From positions 1 to 59,179 of the forward strand of contig JACRQG010000019.1 in the NCBI GenBank assembly GCA_016222805.1: a DNA stretch of 59,179 bases, in the 5' to 3' direction. Below are positions 26,097-35,804 of this stretch, piece after piece. The notes beneath the pieces are model-generated. The model made no database searches, was not told the DNA's origin, and saw nothing but the letters and a program-made list of their open reading frames with translations. Positions within the stretch are counted from its first letter, which is position 1, and each line of letters opens with the position of its first letter. The stretch comes from Verrucomicrobiota bacterium (GTDB lineage Bacteria; Verrucomicrobiota; Verrucomicrobiia; Opitutales; Opitutaceae). Position numbers and translations under genes: made by a program.

Positions 26097-27143
26097 ATGA
26101 ACTCCCTCCGCCGTCTGATCTGCCTGCTCAGCCTCCTGGCTGGCGTCGCCTTCGTGCCCGCGTCACGGGCCCAGGGCACGGCCGGCATCGCCCCGGATCA
26201 CGTGATCTTCTACACGGAGCCCAATTTCAAGGGCGAGGCCCTCACGGTCGAAGCCGGGGCTTCGGTCGACAATCTCGCCAGCCTGCAGCGGCCGAGCCAG
26301 CAACCGTGGCTCTCGTGCATCTCGTCGGTGCAGGTCGTGGGGGCGGCGACCGCCACCGTTTACAGCGCCGCCGGTTTCGGCGGCGAGCGTCTGGAGATTT
26401 CCCGCACGATCCCGGATCTCTTCGCGCAGCCGCGCGGCGGGTCACCCGGTGCGACCTGGGACCGAGCCATCGTCTCGCTCGTGGTCAGGGGGCCGAAGCC
26501 GGCCGCGCCTCCCCCCACCGTGATCACGCCGGCACCACCGGTGCCCGTCGTTCCCGGCCGCGTGGAAACACCGCCGCCCACCGTCGTCGTGGTGCAGCCG
26601 CCTCCGCCGCCTCCCGCCGTCGTGGTCCAACCCGCCCGGCCGCGCCTCGACCGCCGCACCGCGGAAATGCTCGTGGAGCGCGCCTACCGCGAGGTCCTCG
26701 ACCGCCCCGCGGATCCGGAGGGCCTCCGTCGCTATCGCGACCGCCTGATGCACGATGGCTGGTCCGAACGCGAGGTGATCGAACAACTCCAGCGCAGCCC
26801 CGAGGCACGCGCGATCAAGGCCGACGAGGCCATCACGAAAATCTACCGCGAGGTCCTCGGGCGCGACCCGGATCCCAACGGGCTCGCGCACTACCGCTCC
26901 AAATGGCGCCAAGGCTGGACGCAGGGACAGATCCGCGAGGATCTCCGCCGGAGCCACGAGGGCCGCGACACGCGCATCCGCGAGGTCATTACTCGCGCCT
27001 ACCGCGAGGTCCTCGGCCGCGATCCGGATCCCGCCGGATATGCCAACTACGAACGCCTCATGCGCGAGCGCGGCTACACGGAACGCGACATCCGCCGCGC
27101 GCTGATGGGCGGCGACGAGTACCGGCAGCGGATGCGGAAGTAG
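26097..27143 (+). CDS. secreted crystallin-like protein with three DUF4214 repeats
   Basis: A 348-aa protein from the ATG at 26097, giving a signal peptide that ends ...VPASRAQ. Residues about 30-125 resemble a beta/gamma-crystallin-type fold (VIFYTEPNFKGEALTV and TVYSAAGFGGERLEI, two Greek-key signatures). A proline-rich linker covers 128-185. Three tandem DUF4214-type repeats follow (about 190-345), each with AYREVLxRxxDPxG.xxY. DUF4214 is a helical module in surface or secreted proteins; its function is unsettled. The combination suggests a cell-envelope or extracellular binding protein. It is translated 43 bp after the dehydrogenase but is probably functionally unrelated. Confidence 0.8.
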   Translation: MNSLRRLICLLSLLAGVAFVPASRAQGTAGIAPDHVIFYTEPNFKGEALTVEAGASVDNLASLQRPSQQPWLSCISSVQVVGAATATVYSAAGFGGERLEISRTIPDLFAQPRGGSPGATWDRAIVSLVVRGPKPAAPPPTVITPAPPVPVVPGRVETPPPTVVVVQPPPPPPAVVVQPARPRLDRRTAEMLVERAYREVLDRPADPEGLRRYRDRLMHDGWSEREVIEQLQRSPEARAIKADEAITKIYREVLGRDPDPNGLAHYRSKWRQGWTQGQIREDLRRSHEGRDTRIREVITRAYREVLGRDPDPAGYANYERLMRERGYTERDIRRALMGGDEYRQRMRK

Positions 27144-27171
27144 CCGTCCCGCCCTCCCCGCAGACAGTCTC

Positions 27172-28656
27172 TTACTGCTCAGGAGGCGCCGGGCGTTCGG
27201 CGCGCTTCCATTTCGGCACGGGCCGTTTGGCCGCTTCCGCGGCCCCCGCGATGCGCGCCAGGCGTTCCTCGTCGCGCACCTTGCCGACCAATTCGAAGTA
27301 GATCGGGCAGCCCTTCAGATCGAACTCGTCGACCAGCCCGGCCTCCAGGTAGCGGCGGTACTGTTCCGTGAGTTTCTCCTCCCGGTTGCAGAACAGCCGG
27401 ATGCGGAAGGGGCGCGTTCCCGTCTGGGTGGCGTAATAGATTCGGAACCTCCGGCCCGCGACCGCCGCCGGCGGATTCCGCTCCGCGAGGTACCCCAGGA
27501 GCTGATTCAGGCGCGCGGTCGGGATCTTCTTGTCGAGGGTGCGGTTCAGCTTCACCGCCGCGTTCAGCATCCGATCCACTTCGTAGCCGTTCAGCGCCGA
27601 CACGAAAATGACCGGCGAGCCCGGCGTGAAGAACAGCCGGTCGAACAGCGCCTTCTCGTACTTCTCGCGATAGTCGCGCTCGCTCTTGTAGGGCTCGAAG
27701 CCCCCGCGCTCGCGAAAGGCCTGCTGCACCAGGTCCCACTTGTTCACCACCAGGACGATCGGCTTCCCTTCCTTGATCGCCTCACCCGCGATCGCCTTGT
27801 CCTGCTGCGTGACCCCTTCCAGGGCATCAAGCACGAGGAAGACGACATCGGTGTTCTTGATCGCGTCGAGCGACCGCAACCGGGAGAAATACTCCACCGG
27901 CGAGGCGAGCTTGGTCGCCGCCTTGATCCCCGCCGTGTCGATGAGCCGAAAGGGATACGTCCGGCCATCGCGCCCCACGAAGTCGAACGGCAGTTCAATC
28001 GCGTCGCGGGTGGTGCCAGGGACATCGCTCACGATCAGCCGGTCGCTCTGCAGGAGCCGGTTGCTCAGCGACGACTTCCCGACATTGGGGCGCCCGATGA
28101 AACAGACGCACAGGGGCGCCTGCGGCGACCGCGTCGGTTCGACGTCCTCCGCCGGCACCGGTCCCAGCGCCTCCGCAATCGCCGCCCGCAGTTCCGCCTC
28201 GCCCCTACCGTGCTCGGCCGAGACCCGCAGGGGCTCGCCCAACCCGAGCCGGTACGCCTCGTCGAGCGCGATACGTTCGTCGTCGAAGTCGGCCTTGTTC
28301 ACCACCAGCCGCACCGGCTTCCGGCCGGACCGCAGCCGCGCGGCAATCCGCTCGTCCAGCGCCGTGATCCCGCTCAGGCCATCGACGACCAGCAGGATGA
28401 GCGAGGCCGCTGCGATGGCGAACTCCACCTGCTGCTCCGAGGCTCGCGTGAGCGCCGCGGGCGTGTCCTCGCCGCGATAGCCCAGCCCGCCTGTGTCGAG
28501 GAGCGTGTAGCTGCCGTCCGCGACCTCGGCTGAAATCACGTCGCGGGTGATGCCCGGCTGATCGTGCACGATCGAGATGCGCTTCCGCGCGAGGCGATTG
28601 AAGAGCCGGCTCTTGCCGACATTGGGTCGGCCGACGATGGCAACGATGCGGGACAT
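27172..28656 (-). CDS. der: ribosome-assembly GTPase Der (EngA)
   Basis: A 494-aa double GTPase for 50S subunit maturation. The start at 28656 (MSRIVAIVGRPNVGKS) is the family-typical N-terminus; in-frame extensions upstream run into the aminotransferase gene. The first G domain has GRPNVGKS, the DTGG G3 motif and NKAD. The second G domain begins near residue 190 with FIGRPNVGKSSL, DTAGIKAATK and NKWD. The C-terminal KH-like domain (about 375-470) has GRRFRIYYATQTGTRPFRIRLFCN. A basic tail follows. It is 73 bp downstream of the aminotransferase gene on the same strand. Confidence 0.96.
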   Translation of the reverse strand: MSRIVAIVGRPNVGKSRLFNRLARKRISIVHDQPGITRDVISAEVADGSYTLLDTGGLGYRGEDTPAALTRASEQQVEFAIAAASLILLVVDGLSGITALDERIAARLRSGRKPVRLVVNKADFDDERIALDEAYRLGLGEPLRVSAEHGRGEAELRAAIAEALGPVPAEDVEPTRSPQAPLCVCFIGRPNVGKSSLSNRLLQSDRLIVSDVPGTTRDAIELPFDFVGRDGRTYPFRLIDTAGIKAATKLASPVEYFSRLRSLDAIKNTDVVFLVLDALEGVTQQDKAIAGEAIKEGKPIVLVVNKWDLVQQAFRERGGFEPYKSERDYREKYEKALFDRLFFTPGSPVIFVSALNGYEVDRMLNAAVKLNRTLDKKIPTARLNQLLGYLAERNPPAAVAGRRFRIYYATQTGTRPFRIRLFCNREEKLTEQYRRYLEAGLVDEFDLKGCPIYFELVGKVRDEERLARIAGAAEAAKRPVPKWKRAERPAPPEQ

Positions 28657-28729
28657 GTCCTGAAGAGGAAGGAGAGGAAGTCCGGAAAGAGAAGCGCGTT
28701 CTTCCCGCCCCCCCGGACCTGCCGCCGCC

Positions 28730-29911
28730 CTACCGCCGGGCCCCCTGCACGAAGCGCTCCATCCGGTCGCAGGCTTCGATGATCTGCTCGTAGGAAGTCG
28801 CAAAGCACGCGCGCACATGGCCCTGGCCATTGTCGCCAAAGGCGACTCCGGGCACGACGGCGACCTTCTCGCGCTGCAACAGGCCAACGGCGAATTCCTT
28901 CTCGGTCAGGCCCGTGGCGGTTACATTCGGAAACGCGTAGAAGCTGCCGCGGGGCAGGTGGCAGGTGAGGCCGATCTCGTTGCACCGTCGCACGATCAGG
29001 TCGCGCCGCCGGTGGTACTGCTCGCGCATCTTCAGCACGTTGTCCCACCCGTGCTTCAGGGCCTCCAGCGCCCCTTCCTGCGCGATGATCGAAGCGCACA
29101 TCATCGCATACTGGTGCACCTTCATCATCGCGTCGATCAGCTCCGCCGGACCGCAGGCGTAGCCGATGCGCCAACCGGTCATCGCAAAGGCCTTCGAGAA
29201 CCCGTGGAGGAAAATCGTCCGCTCCACCATGCCTGGAAGGCTCGCGATGCTGGTGTGCTCCCCTTCGAAGGTGAGTTCGGAATAGATCTCGTCGCTCAGC
29301 ACCAGCAGGTCCTTCTCCCGGCAGAAGGCGGCGATTTTCTCCAACTGCTCCCAGCTGCAGGTTCCCCCCGTCGGGTTGCAGGGCAGGTTCAACATCAGGA
29401 TCTTCGCCCCCGGCTGCCACGCCGCCCGCAACGCCTCCGCGGTGAGCGCAAAGTTGTCCTTCGCATAGGTCGGCACCGCAATCCCCTGCCCGTGCACCAG
29501 CGTGATGCTCGGGTGGTAGCTCACGTAGCACGGCTGGTGAAACATCACCTTGTCCCCGGGGTTGCAGAAGGCCCGGAAGGCCAGGTCCAGCGCCTCGCTC
29601 ACCCCGACGGTGACGATTACCTGGTCGTCAGGCCGGTACGTCACGCCGAAGTGCTGCTCGACATAGGTCGAGATCTCCCGACGGAGTTCAATCATGCCCA
29701 GGTTGGAGGTGTAGTAGGTCTTGCCCCGCTCGAGGGCGTAGATCGCCGCTTCCCGGACATGCCAGGGGGTGACGAAATCGGGTTCACCCACCCCCAGCGA
29801 AATCACATCCTGACCCTTCATCTTCGCGACCAGTTCGAAGAAGTCGCGGATGCCGCTCTTCGGCAGCGTGGAAACGTGTCCCGCCACCCATCGTTTCGGA
29901 TCGGTGCTCAT
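28730..29911 (-). CDS. class I/II pyridoxal-phosphate aminotransferase
   Basis: A 393-aa fold-type I aminotransferase. Landmarks are ISLGVGEPDFVTPWHVREA, YTSNLGMIELR, the Asn of NLPCNPTGGTCSW, SDEIYSELTFEG, the PLP lysine in HGFSKAFAMTGWRIGYACG and the C-terminal substrate arginine in HVRACFATSYEQI. It belongs to the aspartate/aromatic/alanine (AspC/AlaT-like) group; substrate is undetermined. An Lrp/AsnC regulator gene lies 19 bp upstream on the same strand, a recurrent pairing in which the regulator is thought to control the aminotransferase. Confidence 0.9.
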   Translation of the reverse strand: MSTDPKRWVAGHVSTLPKSGIRDFFELVAKMKGQDVISLGVGEPDFVTPWHVREAAIYALERGKTYYTSNLGMIELRREISTYVEQHFGVTYRPDDQVIVTVGVSEALDLAFRAFCNPGDKVMFHQPCYVSYHPSITLVHGQGIAVPTYAKDNFALTAEALRAAWQPGAKILMLNLPCNPTGGTCSWEQLEKIAAFCREKDLLVLSDEIYSELTFEGEHTSIASLPGMVERTIFLHGFSKAFAMTGWRIGYACGPAELIDAMMKVHQYAMMCASIIAQEGALEALKHGWDNVLKMREQYHRRRDLIVRRCNEIGLTCHLPRGSFYAFPNVTATGLTEKEFAVGLLQREKVAVVPGVAFGDNGQGHVRACFATSYEQIIEACDRMERFVQGARR

Positions 29912-29930
29912 GGCATGGGCCTCCGGGCGC

Positions 29931-30419
29931 CTATGGCGCCACCGTCAGTCGCGCGGACGAAACCTCGCCGCCCTCGAGCAGGAAGCCCTGTTCCTTGTAG
30001 CACCGCAGCATGAAGTGGGTCGAGGTGGAGAGCACCCCCTCGATGGTGGAGAGCTTCTCGGACACGAAGGCGGCCACCTTCTGCAGCGACCCTCCCCGCA
30101 CAAAGACCAGCAGGTCATAGGAACCCGACATGAGATAGCAGGACTCCACCTCGTCGAAGCGGGCGATCCTTTCGGCAAACCGGTTGAACCCGCCCCCGCG
30201 CTCCGGAGTCACCTTGACCTCGATCACCGCCCGGACGGCCATGGCGGCGGCGGCCTCGCGGGAAAGGTCGAGCACCGGACGCCAGCCGAGGAAGATCCTG
30301 TCCTGCTTCAGCTGCTCCAGGTGCTGATTCACCTCGGCCTCGGTCAGGCCCGCCACCTGGGCCATCTGGCCGGTGGTCAGGCTGCCGCCGTCGATCAGGA
30401 GCTTCAGCACGGGATTCAT
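29931..30419 (-). CDS. Lrp/AsnC-family transcriptional regulator
   Basis: A 162-aa regulator from the ATG at 30419. The N-terminal winged HTH (about 5-50: TTGQMAQVAGLTEAEVNQHLEQL) precedes a RAM ligand-binding domain (about 65-150: AVRAVIEVKVTPERGGG, VESCYLMSGSYDLLVFV, STSTHFMLRCYKEQGF). In-frame extension upstream is possible but adds no domain. It probably senses an amino acid and controls the aminotransferase gene 19 bp downstream. It is divergent from the receiver-domain gene 138 bp away. Confidence 0.9.
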   Translation of the reverse strand: MNPVLKLLIDGGSLTTGQMAQVAGLTEAEVNQHLEQLKQDRIFLGWRPVLDLSREAAAAMAVRAVIEVKVTPERGGGFNRFAERIARFDEVESCYLMSGSYDLLVFVRGGSLQKVAAFVSEKLSTIEGVLSTSTHFMLRCYKEQGFLLEGGEVSSARLTVAP

Positions 30420-30557
30420 GGGGCGGCGGTTATCCGGGATGGGGCGGCGTTTGACGAGGACGAAGTTTGCCGGCCCCCCGTACACATTCCCGCTCATTTT
30501 GCGCTCAACTTCCTCCGGGCCGTGCCGATTCCATCCCAAGGCCCATTTGCGCACTGC

Positions 30558-30962
30558 ATGAAAACACTCGTTGTCGAGGACGACCCGGTCTCTGCTGCGG
30601 TCCTGGCCAACATCCTCCGGGCCGAGGGACACCAGGTTACGATCGCCGCAGACGGCGAGATCGCCTGGAGCCTGCTCGACGATCCCGGCCGGGTGTTTGA
30701 CGTGGTCTTTCTCGATCTCGCCCTGCCGAAGATCGATGGATTCGCCCTCTGGTCGCGCATTCGCTCCTCCCCTTTGCTGCGTTCCCTGGAAATCATCTTC
30801 TGCACCGCCTCCAGCGACCGCGCCACGGTGATGAAGGTTCTGCAACTCGGGGCCCGGCATTACATCGTCAAGCCCTCCACGCCCGAAAAGGTGCGCGCCA
30901 AGCTGGCCCTTCTGGCGACGGATGCGACCACCCCGGGAGGCCGGACAGCAGTCCACGCCTGA
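30558..30962 (+). CDS. single-domain response regulator
   Basis: A 134-aa CheY-like receiver protein with no output domain. The acidic pair is Asp8/Asp9, the phospho-acceptor Asp53 lies in VVFLDLALP, Thr83 in FCTAS is the switch residue, and Lys105 is in YIVKPSTP. A short unstructured tail follows. No histidine kinase is nearby, so the input is unknown. It lies 144 bp upstream of ffh on the same strand; linkage may be coincidental. Confidence 0.92.
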   Translation: MKTLVVEDDPVSAAVLANILRAEGHQVTIAADGEIAWSLLDDPGRVFDVVFLDLALPKIDGFALWSRIRSSPLLRSLEIIFCTASSDRATVMKVLQLGARHYIVKPSTPEKVRAKLALLATDATTPGGRTAVHA

Positions 30963-31105
30963 CGTCCCGGCGGTTCCGCCCCAGCCCCGCTTCCCGTTCG
31001 GGTGCCGGGCGCGAGCCTGACTGCGCCCTCTCCCCGCGCGAATCGACACCGGGGCCGCACCGGCGGGTTGCATCGCCGGCCGATTTCTTCCAACCGTGGG
31101 GTCGC

Positions 31106-32449
31106 ATGTTCGAATCCCTCACCGAAAAACTCGGCCACGCGCTCCGCAACCTCCGCGGGGTCGGCAAACTCAGCGAGGAGAACATGGCGGAAGCGCTCAA
31201 GGAAGTGCGCACCGCCCTGCTCTCGGCCGATGTCCATTTCAAGGTCGCCCGCGAGTTCGTGGACCGCGTCCAACTCCAGTGCGTGGGGCAGCAGGTCCTT
31301 CAGGGGGTCTCGCCGGGCCAGCAGGTGGTGAAGATCATCCACGACGAACTGGTGCGGCTCCTCGGCGAGGGTTCCACCCAGCTTTCCGGCGCCCGGCCGC
31401 TCAAGATCCTGCTCGTGGGCCTGCACGGTTCGGGCAAGACGACCTCTACCGCCAAACTCGGCCGCGTGTTGAAGAAGCGCGGCTATCGCCCGCTGGTCGT
31501 TGGGGCCGACGTCTACCGTCCCGCGGCCATCGATCAGTTGGAGATTCTCGCGAAGCAGGAGGAACTCGGCTTCTACGCCGACCGCACCTCAAAGGACGTC
31601 CCGGCGATCGCCGTCGCCGCACTCGAGGCCGCGCGCCAGGCCACCGCCGACTGCGTCCTTTTCGACACCGCCGGCCGCCTCCAGATCGACGCCGAACTCA
31701 TCGAGGAGGTGAAGCAGCTGCGCGCGCGCGTGCAGCCAGACGAGATCCTGCTCGTTGCGGACGGCGCCCTCGGCCAGGAGGCCGTGAATGTCGCCCGCAC
31801 GTTTCACGACGCCCTGCAACTCACCGGGCTGGTCCTGACCAAGCTCGACGGCGACACCCGCGGCGGCGCCGCCCTGTCGATCAAGAGCGTCACCGGCGTG
31901 CCGATCAAGTTCATCGGCACTGGCGAAAAAACCTCGGACTTCGAGCCGTTTCATCCCGACCGCCTCGCCTCCCGCATCCTCGGCATGGGCGACGTCGTCT
32001 CCCTGGTCGAGCGCGCGCAGGAGACCATCGACCAGAAAGAGGCGGAGAAGATGGCGGAGAAGATGCGCAAGGCGGAGTTCGACCTGGAGGACTTCCTCGC
32101 GCAGATGCAGCAGGTGAAGAAGCTCGGCTCGATGCAGAGCATCATGGGCATGATCCCCGGCATGAGTGGCGTGCAGCTTCCGGCCGGCGCCGATCAGCAG
32201 ATGGCCCGCACCGAGGCGATCATCAAGTCGATGACGAAGCAGGAACGCCGCAAGCCCGAGATCCTCAACGGCAGCCGCCGCAAGCGGATCGCCGATGGCG
32301 CAGGCGTGAAGATCGTCGAGGTCAACCAGCTGCTGAAGCAGTTCCAGCAAATGCAGCAGATGATGAAGATGATGAAGGGCGGCGGCGGAAAGAAGCTGAT
32401 GCGCCAGATGGAGGCGATGCGCGGCCGCGGCGGATTTCCGGGCATGTAG
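31106..32449 (+). CDS. ffh: signal recognition particle GTPase Ffh
   Basis: A 447-aa SRP54 homologue of normal length. The N domain (1-85) is followed by the G domain with [14 protein letters not shown] (G1), [14 protein letters not shown], the DTAGRL G3 loop, [14 protein letters not shown] (G4) and the closing [16 protein letters not shown]. The methionine-rich M domain (about 300-440: [20 protein letters not shown]) binds signal peptides and 4.5S RNA through the [11 protein letters not shown] motif. An odd point is the insertion-box loop, [16 protein letters not shown], instead of the common DAMTGQ. No SRP RNA gene was found beside it. Confidence 0.95.
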   Translation: MFESLTEKLGHALRNLRGVGKLSEENMAEALKEVRTALLSADVHFKVAREFVDRVQLQCVGQQVLQGVSPGQQVVKIIHDELVRLLGEGSTQLSGARPLKILLVGLHGSGKTTSTAKLGRVLKKRGYRPLVVGADVYRPAAIDQLEILAKQEELGFYADRTSKDVPAIAVAALEAARQATADCVLFDTAGRLQIDAELIEEVKQLRARVQPDEILLVADGALGQEAVNVARTFHDALQLTGLVLTKLDGDTRGGAALSIKSVTGVPIKFIGTGEKTSDFEPFHPDRLASRILGMGDVVSLVERAQETIDQKEAEKMAEKMRKAEFDLEDFLAQMQQVKKLGSMQSIMGMIPGMSGVQLPAGADQQMARTEAIIKSMTKQERRKPEILNGSRRKRIADGAGVKIVEVNQLLKQFQQMQQMMKMMKGGGGKKLMRQMEAMRGRGGFPGM

Positions 32450-32584
32450 GTCTGGCTCGAGTCCCGTCCGGCGAACTCTGGCCGGACTAATGGAGCGAGT
32501 GCGGCCTCCTACATCCCGAACCAGCGCGGCACTTTGGGCCTGCGGCCGTCGTCCGCCAGCGTTTGGCTGCCGGTCTCCCCTGGC

Positions 32585-34696
32585 ATGAAACACCCTTTCT
32601 GGCCGCCGCTGGCGACCCTGGCCTTTGTCACCGGCATCGCCGTCGCGGCCCCGGCCGCGGCCGAGCCGGCACCCCGGTTCAACCGCGCGCCGCTCACCCC
32701 CAAGCCCTACGCCGAACTGCCGCTCGGCGCCATCGCCCCGAAAGGATGGCTCGAGGCTGAACTGCGCCGCATGGCCGCCGGCATGACCGGCCAGCTCGAT
32801 CTCTGGTACCCGGAAGTGTGTGGCCCGCGCAACGCCTGGCTCGGCGGCGACGGCGACACCTGGGAGCGCGGCCCCTACTGGATCGACGGCCTCTATCCCC
32901 TCGCCCGGCTGCTCCGCGACGACGCCCTGGTCGCCAAGGCCATGCGCTGGATCGACTGGACCCTGGCCCACCAGCGGGACGACGGTTATTTCGGCCCGCG
33001 ACTCGTCGAGGAAGGCGCCCGGACGCGCCCTCCGCCCGCCGGCGCCCAAGTGCACAAGCCCGATGACTGGTGGCCGCGGATGGTGATGCTGAAGATCCTC
33101 CAGCAGCACTACGACGCCACCCGCGATCCGCGCGTGGTTGAGGCCCTGCGCCGCTACTTCCGCTACCAGCTCGCGATGCTGCCATCCGCGCCGCTGAAGG
33201 CTCCGCCGAACGGCCAGGGTGGAAGTTGGTGGGCGGAGCAACGCGGCGCTGACAACCTCCACGTCGTCCTCTGGCTCTACAACCTCACCGGCGAGACCTG
33301 GCTGCTGGACCTTGCGCAGATTGTGCACCGGCAGACCCTGCCTTTCACCGAGATCTTCCTGGCGGGCGACGTCCTGAAACTCTGGCGGGAACACGGCCAG
33401 CCGCCGGGCTTCTCGCACCCCGCGTTTCACTGCGTGAACCTGGCCCAGGGCATGAAGGCTCCGCTGATCCGCTACCAGCAGGACGGCGACCCGCGCCACC
33501 TCGCAGCCGTGAAGAAGGGCCTGCTCGATCTCGAAATCCTTCACGGTCAGCCACACGGCCTCTATGGTGCGGACGAAGGCATGCACGGCCGGGGCCTGGA
33601 CCGCGGCAGCGAACTCTGCACCGCCGTCGAGTTCATGTTCTCGCTCGAAAAGATGCTCGAGATCACCGGCGATCCTGATTTGGCCGACCGGCTGGAGAAG
33701 ATCGCCTTCAACCCGTTGCCCACCCAGTGCACGGACGACCATCGCTATCGGCAGTACTTCCAGCAGGCGAACCAGGTCGCGATCACGGCCGGCGAGCGTG
33801 CCTTCTACAACGAGGGCGGTGAACGCCTCGTCTACGGCCTGCTGACCGGATATCCCTGCTGCACCTGCAACTATCACCAGGGTTGGCCGAAATTCGTCCA
33901 GCACCTCTGGTTTGCCACGGCCGACCGCGGACTGGCCGCCCTCGCCTACGGCCCTTCCGCCGTCACCACCCGCGTGGCCGACGACCGCGAAGTCACGATT
34001 ACCGAAGAGACCCGTTACCCGTTTGAGGAAACCATCCGCCTGCGCATTTCGACCAGGGCCCCGGTCTCCTTCCCGTTGCACCTCCGGATCCCCGGCTGGT
34101 GCCGGGAGGCCGCGATTCTCGTCAACGGGGAGATGGAACGTTCCGCCTCGGGCGGCCGGATCGAGAAGCTCGCCCGCACCTGGCGCGACGGCGACACGGT
34201 GGAACTGCGCCTCCCCATGCGGGTGCGCACGTCGAGGTGGTTCGAAAACAGCGCGGCCATCGAACGCGGCCCACTCGTCTATGCCCTGCGCCTGGCCGAA
34301 ACCTGGACCGACGTGCCCCGGCCGGCGCCCGCAGAGGCTTCCGGCCCGGTTCACCGCGGCTACCGCGAGGTGCGAACGACGGAGCCTTGGAACTTCGCCC
34401 TGCTGCAAAGCGCCCTGCAGCGCCCGGACGAGGGCTTCCGGGTCGTGACCACCGGGGCCACCGCGGCCAATCCATGGTCCCTCGAGGGGGCACCACTGGA
34501 ACTCCACACCCAGGGAGTGCGGCTGCCGGATTGGACGCTGCACCAGCATTCGGCCGGTCCGGTGCCGCACAGCCCGGTGTACGTGCCGGACGTTTCCACC
34601 CGCACCGCGCTCCGGCTCGTTCCCTACGGCTGCACCACACTGCGAATCGCGGCGTTCCCCTGGATCGACGACCAGCGTCCGCAGCGTCGACGCTGA
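32585..34696 (+). CDS. secreted GH127-type glycoside hydrolase (DUF1680, beta-L-arabinofuranosidase family)
   Basis: A 703-aa exported protein. The ATG at 32585 yields a signal peptide (LATLAFVTGIAVAAPAAAE). An (alpha/alpha)-barrel spans about residues 50-440, with DGLYPLARLLRD, HQRDDGYFGP and the WWAEQRGADNLHVVLWLYNL segment. Family hallmarks are the Glu-x-Cys in RGSELCTAVEFMFS and the adjacent cysteines in GYPCCTCNYHQGWPKF. In characterised GH127 enzymes these bind zinc and supply the cysteine nucleophile. C-terminal beta domains complete the fold. It should release beta-L-arabinofuranose from plant glycoproteins or pectin-like glycans; substrate specificity is an inference. Confidence 0.85.
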   Translation: MKHPFWPPLATLAFVTGIAVAAPAAAEPAPRFNRAPLTPKPYAELPLGAIAPKGWLEAELRRMAAGMTGQLDLWYPEVCGPRNAWLGGDGDTWERGPYWIDGLYPLARLLRDDALVAKAMRWIDWTLAHQRDDGYFGPRLVEEGARTRPPPAGAQVHKPDDWWPRMVMLKILQQHYDATRDPRVVEALRRYFRYQLAMLPSAPLKAPPNGQGGSWWAEQRGADNLHVVLWLYNLTGETWLLDLAQIVHRQTLPFTEIFLAGDVLKLWREHGQPPGFSHPAFHCVNLAQGMKAPLIRYQQDGDPRHLAAVKKGLLDLEILHGQPHGLYGADEGMHGRGLDRGSELCTAVEFMFSLEKMLEITGDPDLADRLEKIAFNPLPTQCTDDHRYRQYFQQANQVAITAGERAFYNEGGERLVYGLLTGYPCCTCNYHQGWPKFVQHLWFATADRGLAALAYGPSAVTTRVADDREVTITEETRYPFEETIRLRISTRAPVSFPLHLRIPGWCREAAILVNGEMERSASGGRIEKLARTWRDGDTVELRLPMRVRTSRWFENSAAIERGPLVYALRLAETWTDVPRPAPAEASGPVHRGYREVRTTEPWNFALLQSALQRPDEGFRVVTTGATAANPWSLEGAPLELHTQGVRLPDWTLHQHSAGPVPHSPVYVPDVSTRTALRLVPYGCTTLRIAAFPWIDDQRPQRRR

Positions 34697-34766
34697 CAGC
34701 CTCGGAGCCGCTCCCGGTCTGGAAGTTCGCCTTGGATCCCGCCGCAGACGCGGCAAGCTGCCCGGG

Positions 34767-35561
34767 ATGAAGAACGGTCGCCCCTGTTTCCTCCCCGCCC
34801 TGGTCGTCGCGCTTGCCTTCGCCGCGGTCGTTGGCGCCGCGGAGCCCCGTTGGGTTCCCCTTTTCAACGGCCGCAACCTGGACGGCTGGACGATCAAGAT
34901 CGCCAAGCGCCCGCTCGGCGAAAACTTCGCCAACACCTTTCGGGTCGAAGACGGGATGATCAAGGTCAGCTACGCCGGTTACGAGAAGTTCGACGGACGC
35001 TTCGGCCACCTTTTCACGAACCTCGCCTACTCGCGCTACATCCTGCGCCTGGAATACCGGTTCTTCGGGAAGATGATGGCCGACGCCCCGTCGTACGTGA
35101 ACCTGAACAGCGGGGTCATGATTCACGCCCAGCCGCCCCAGAGTATGCGCTTCGATCAGGGATTTCCCTCGAGCCTCGAGATGCAGTTCCTCGCCGATGA
35201 GGGCAAAGGCGAACGCTCCACCGCGAACCTTTGCACTCCCGGTACCAATGTCGAAATCGGCGGGAAGCTCGTCACCCGCCACATCATCAAGTCCACGGCT
35301 CCGACGTTTCCCGCCGACACGTGGGTGCAGGCCGAAGTCGAGGTGCGGGGCAACGAGGAAGTCATCCACCGGATCAACGGCGTGGAGGTCCTGCGCTATC
35401 AACGCCCGCAGCTCGACCCCGCCAACAACAACGCCCCGGCCACTGACCTGCTCGAGGCCGGCGCCCCATTATTGCTCAGCTTCGGTCACATCGCTCTCCA
35501 GGCCGAGGGCCAGCCCGTCTGGTTCCGCAAGATCGAGCTGAGGTCGCTCGAGGATCGGTGA
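34767..35561 (+). CDS. secreted DUF1080 / 3-keto-disaccharide hydrolase-domain protein
   Basis: A 264-aa protein with a signal peptide (ALVVALAFAAVVGAAE). The rest is one concanavalin-like DUF1080 domain: WVPLFNGRNLDGW, YSRYILRLEYRFFG, NSGVMIHAQ, SLEMQFLADEG and the C-terminal LQAEGQPVWFRKIELRSL. Members act as 3-keto-glycoside hydrolases or carbohydrate-binding proteins and are abundant in Planctomycetes and Verrucomicrobia. It is 70 bp after the GH127 gene on the same strand and likely part of the same glycan-processing unit. Confidence 0.88.
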   Translation: MKNGRPCFLPALVVALAFAAVVGAAEPRWVPLFNGRNLDGWTIKIAKRPLGENFANTFRVEDGMIKVSYAGYEKFDGRFGHLFTNLAYSRYILRLEYRFFGKMMADAPSYVNLNSGVMIHAQPPQSMRFDQGFPSSLEMQFLADEGKGERSTANLCTPGTNVEIGGKLVTRHIIKSTAPTFPADTWVQAEVEVRGNEEVIHRINGVEVLRYQRPQLDPANNNAPATDLLEAGAPLLLSFGHIALQAEGQPVWFRKIELRSLEDR

Positions 35562-35567
35562 CCTCCC

Positions 35568-35588
35568 GGCGGGCGAGTCTCGCCTGCC
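35568..35588. repeat. GC hairpin, possible repeat family A member
   Basis: GGCGGGCGAGTCTCGCCTGCC is a near-perfect palindrome 6 bp after the DUF1080 stop codon. Its sequence resembles the hairpin repeat at 56833-56862. It could also serve as a terminator, but no T-tract follows. The remaining 215 bases up to the next gene hold nothing I recognise. Confidence 0.4.
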
Positions 35589-35804
35589 GACCGCCTCACC
35601 GACGGAAACTCCCGTCGCACTCCACCGGGATTCCCGTTCGCGGCGCTGGAGACGGTCCCGGCCCTCCCATCTCGGCGCTTGCGTCGATTCCCTTCCGTGA
35701 CCACAAGGCACCACCCACTCCCACCTGGATTGTCGCTGCCTCATGGCGGAGTATGTCCGTGATACTTGGCAGCGGCGTCCCTCAGCCGTTTCTCCCACCT
35801 CCCC

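Noticed and set aside
30963-31105. Search for SRP RNA next to ffh
   Set aside because: No GGAA-tetraloop hairpin of the 4.5S type could be recognised in this gap or around it.
31589-34963. Open frame of over 1100 codons on the minus strand, antisense to ffh and GH127
   Set aside because: Antisense shadow of GC-rich genes: the plus-strand genes have full family motifs, while this frame is low-complexity and matches nothing.
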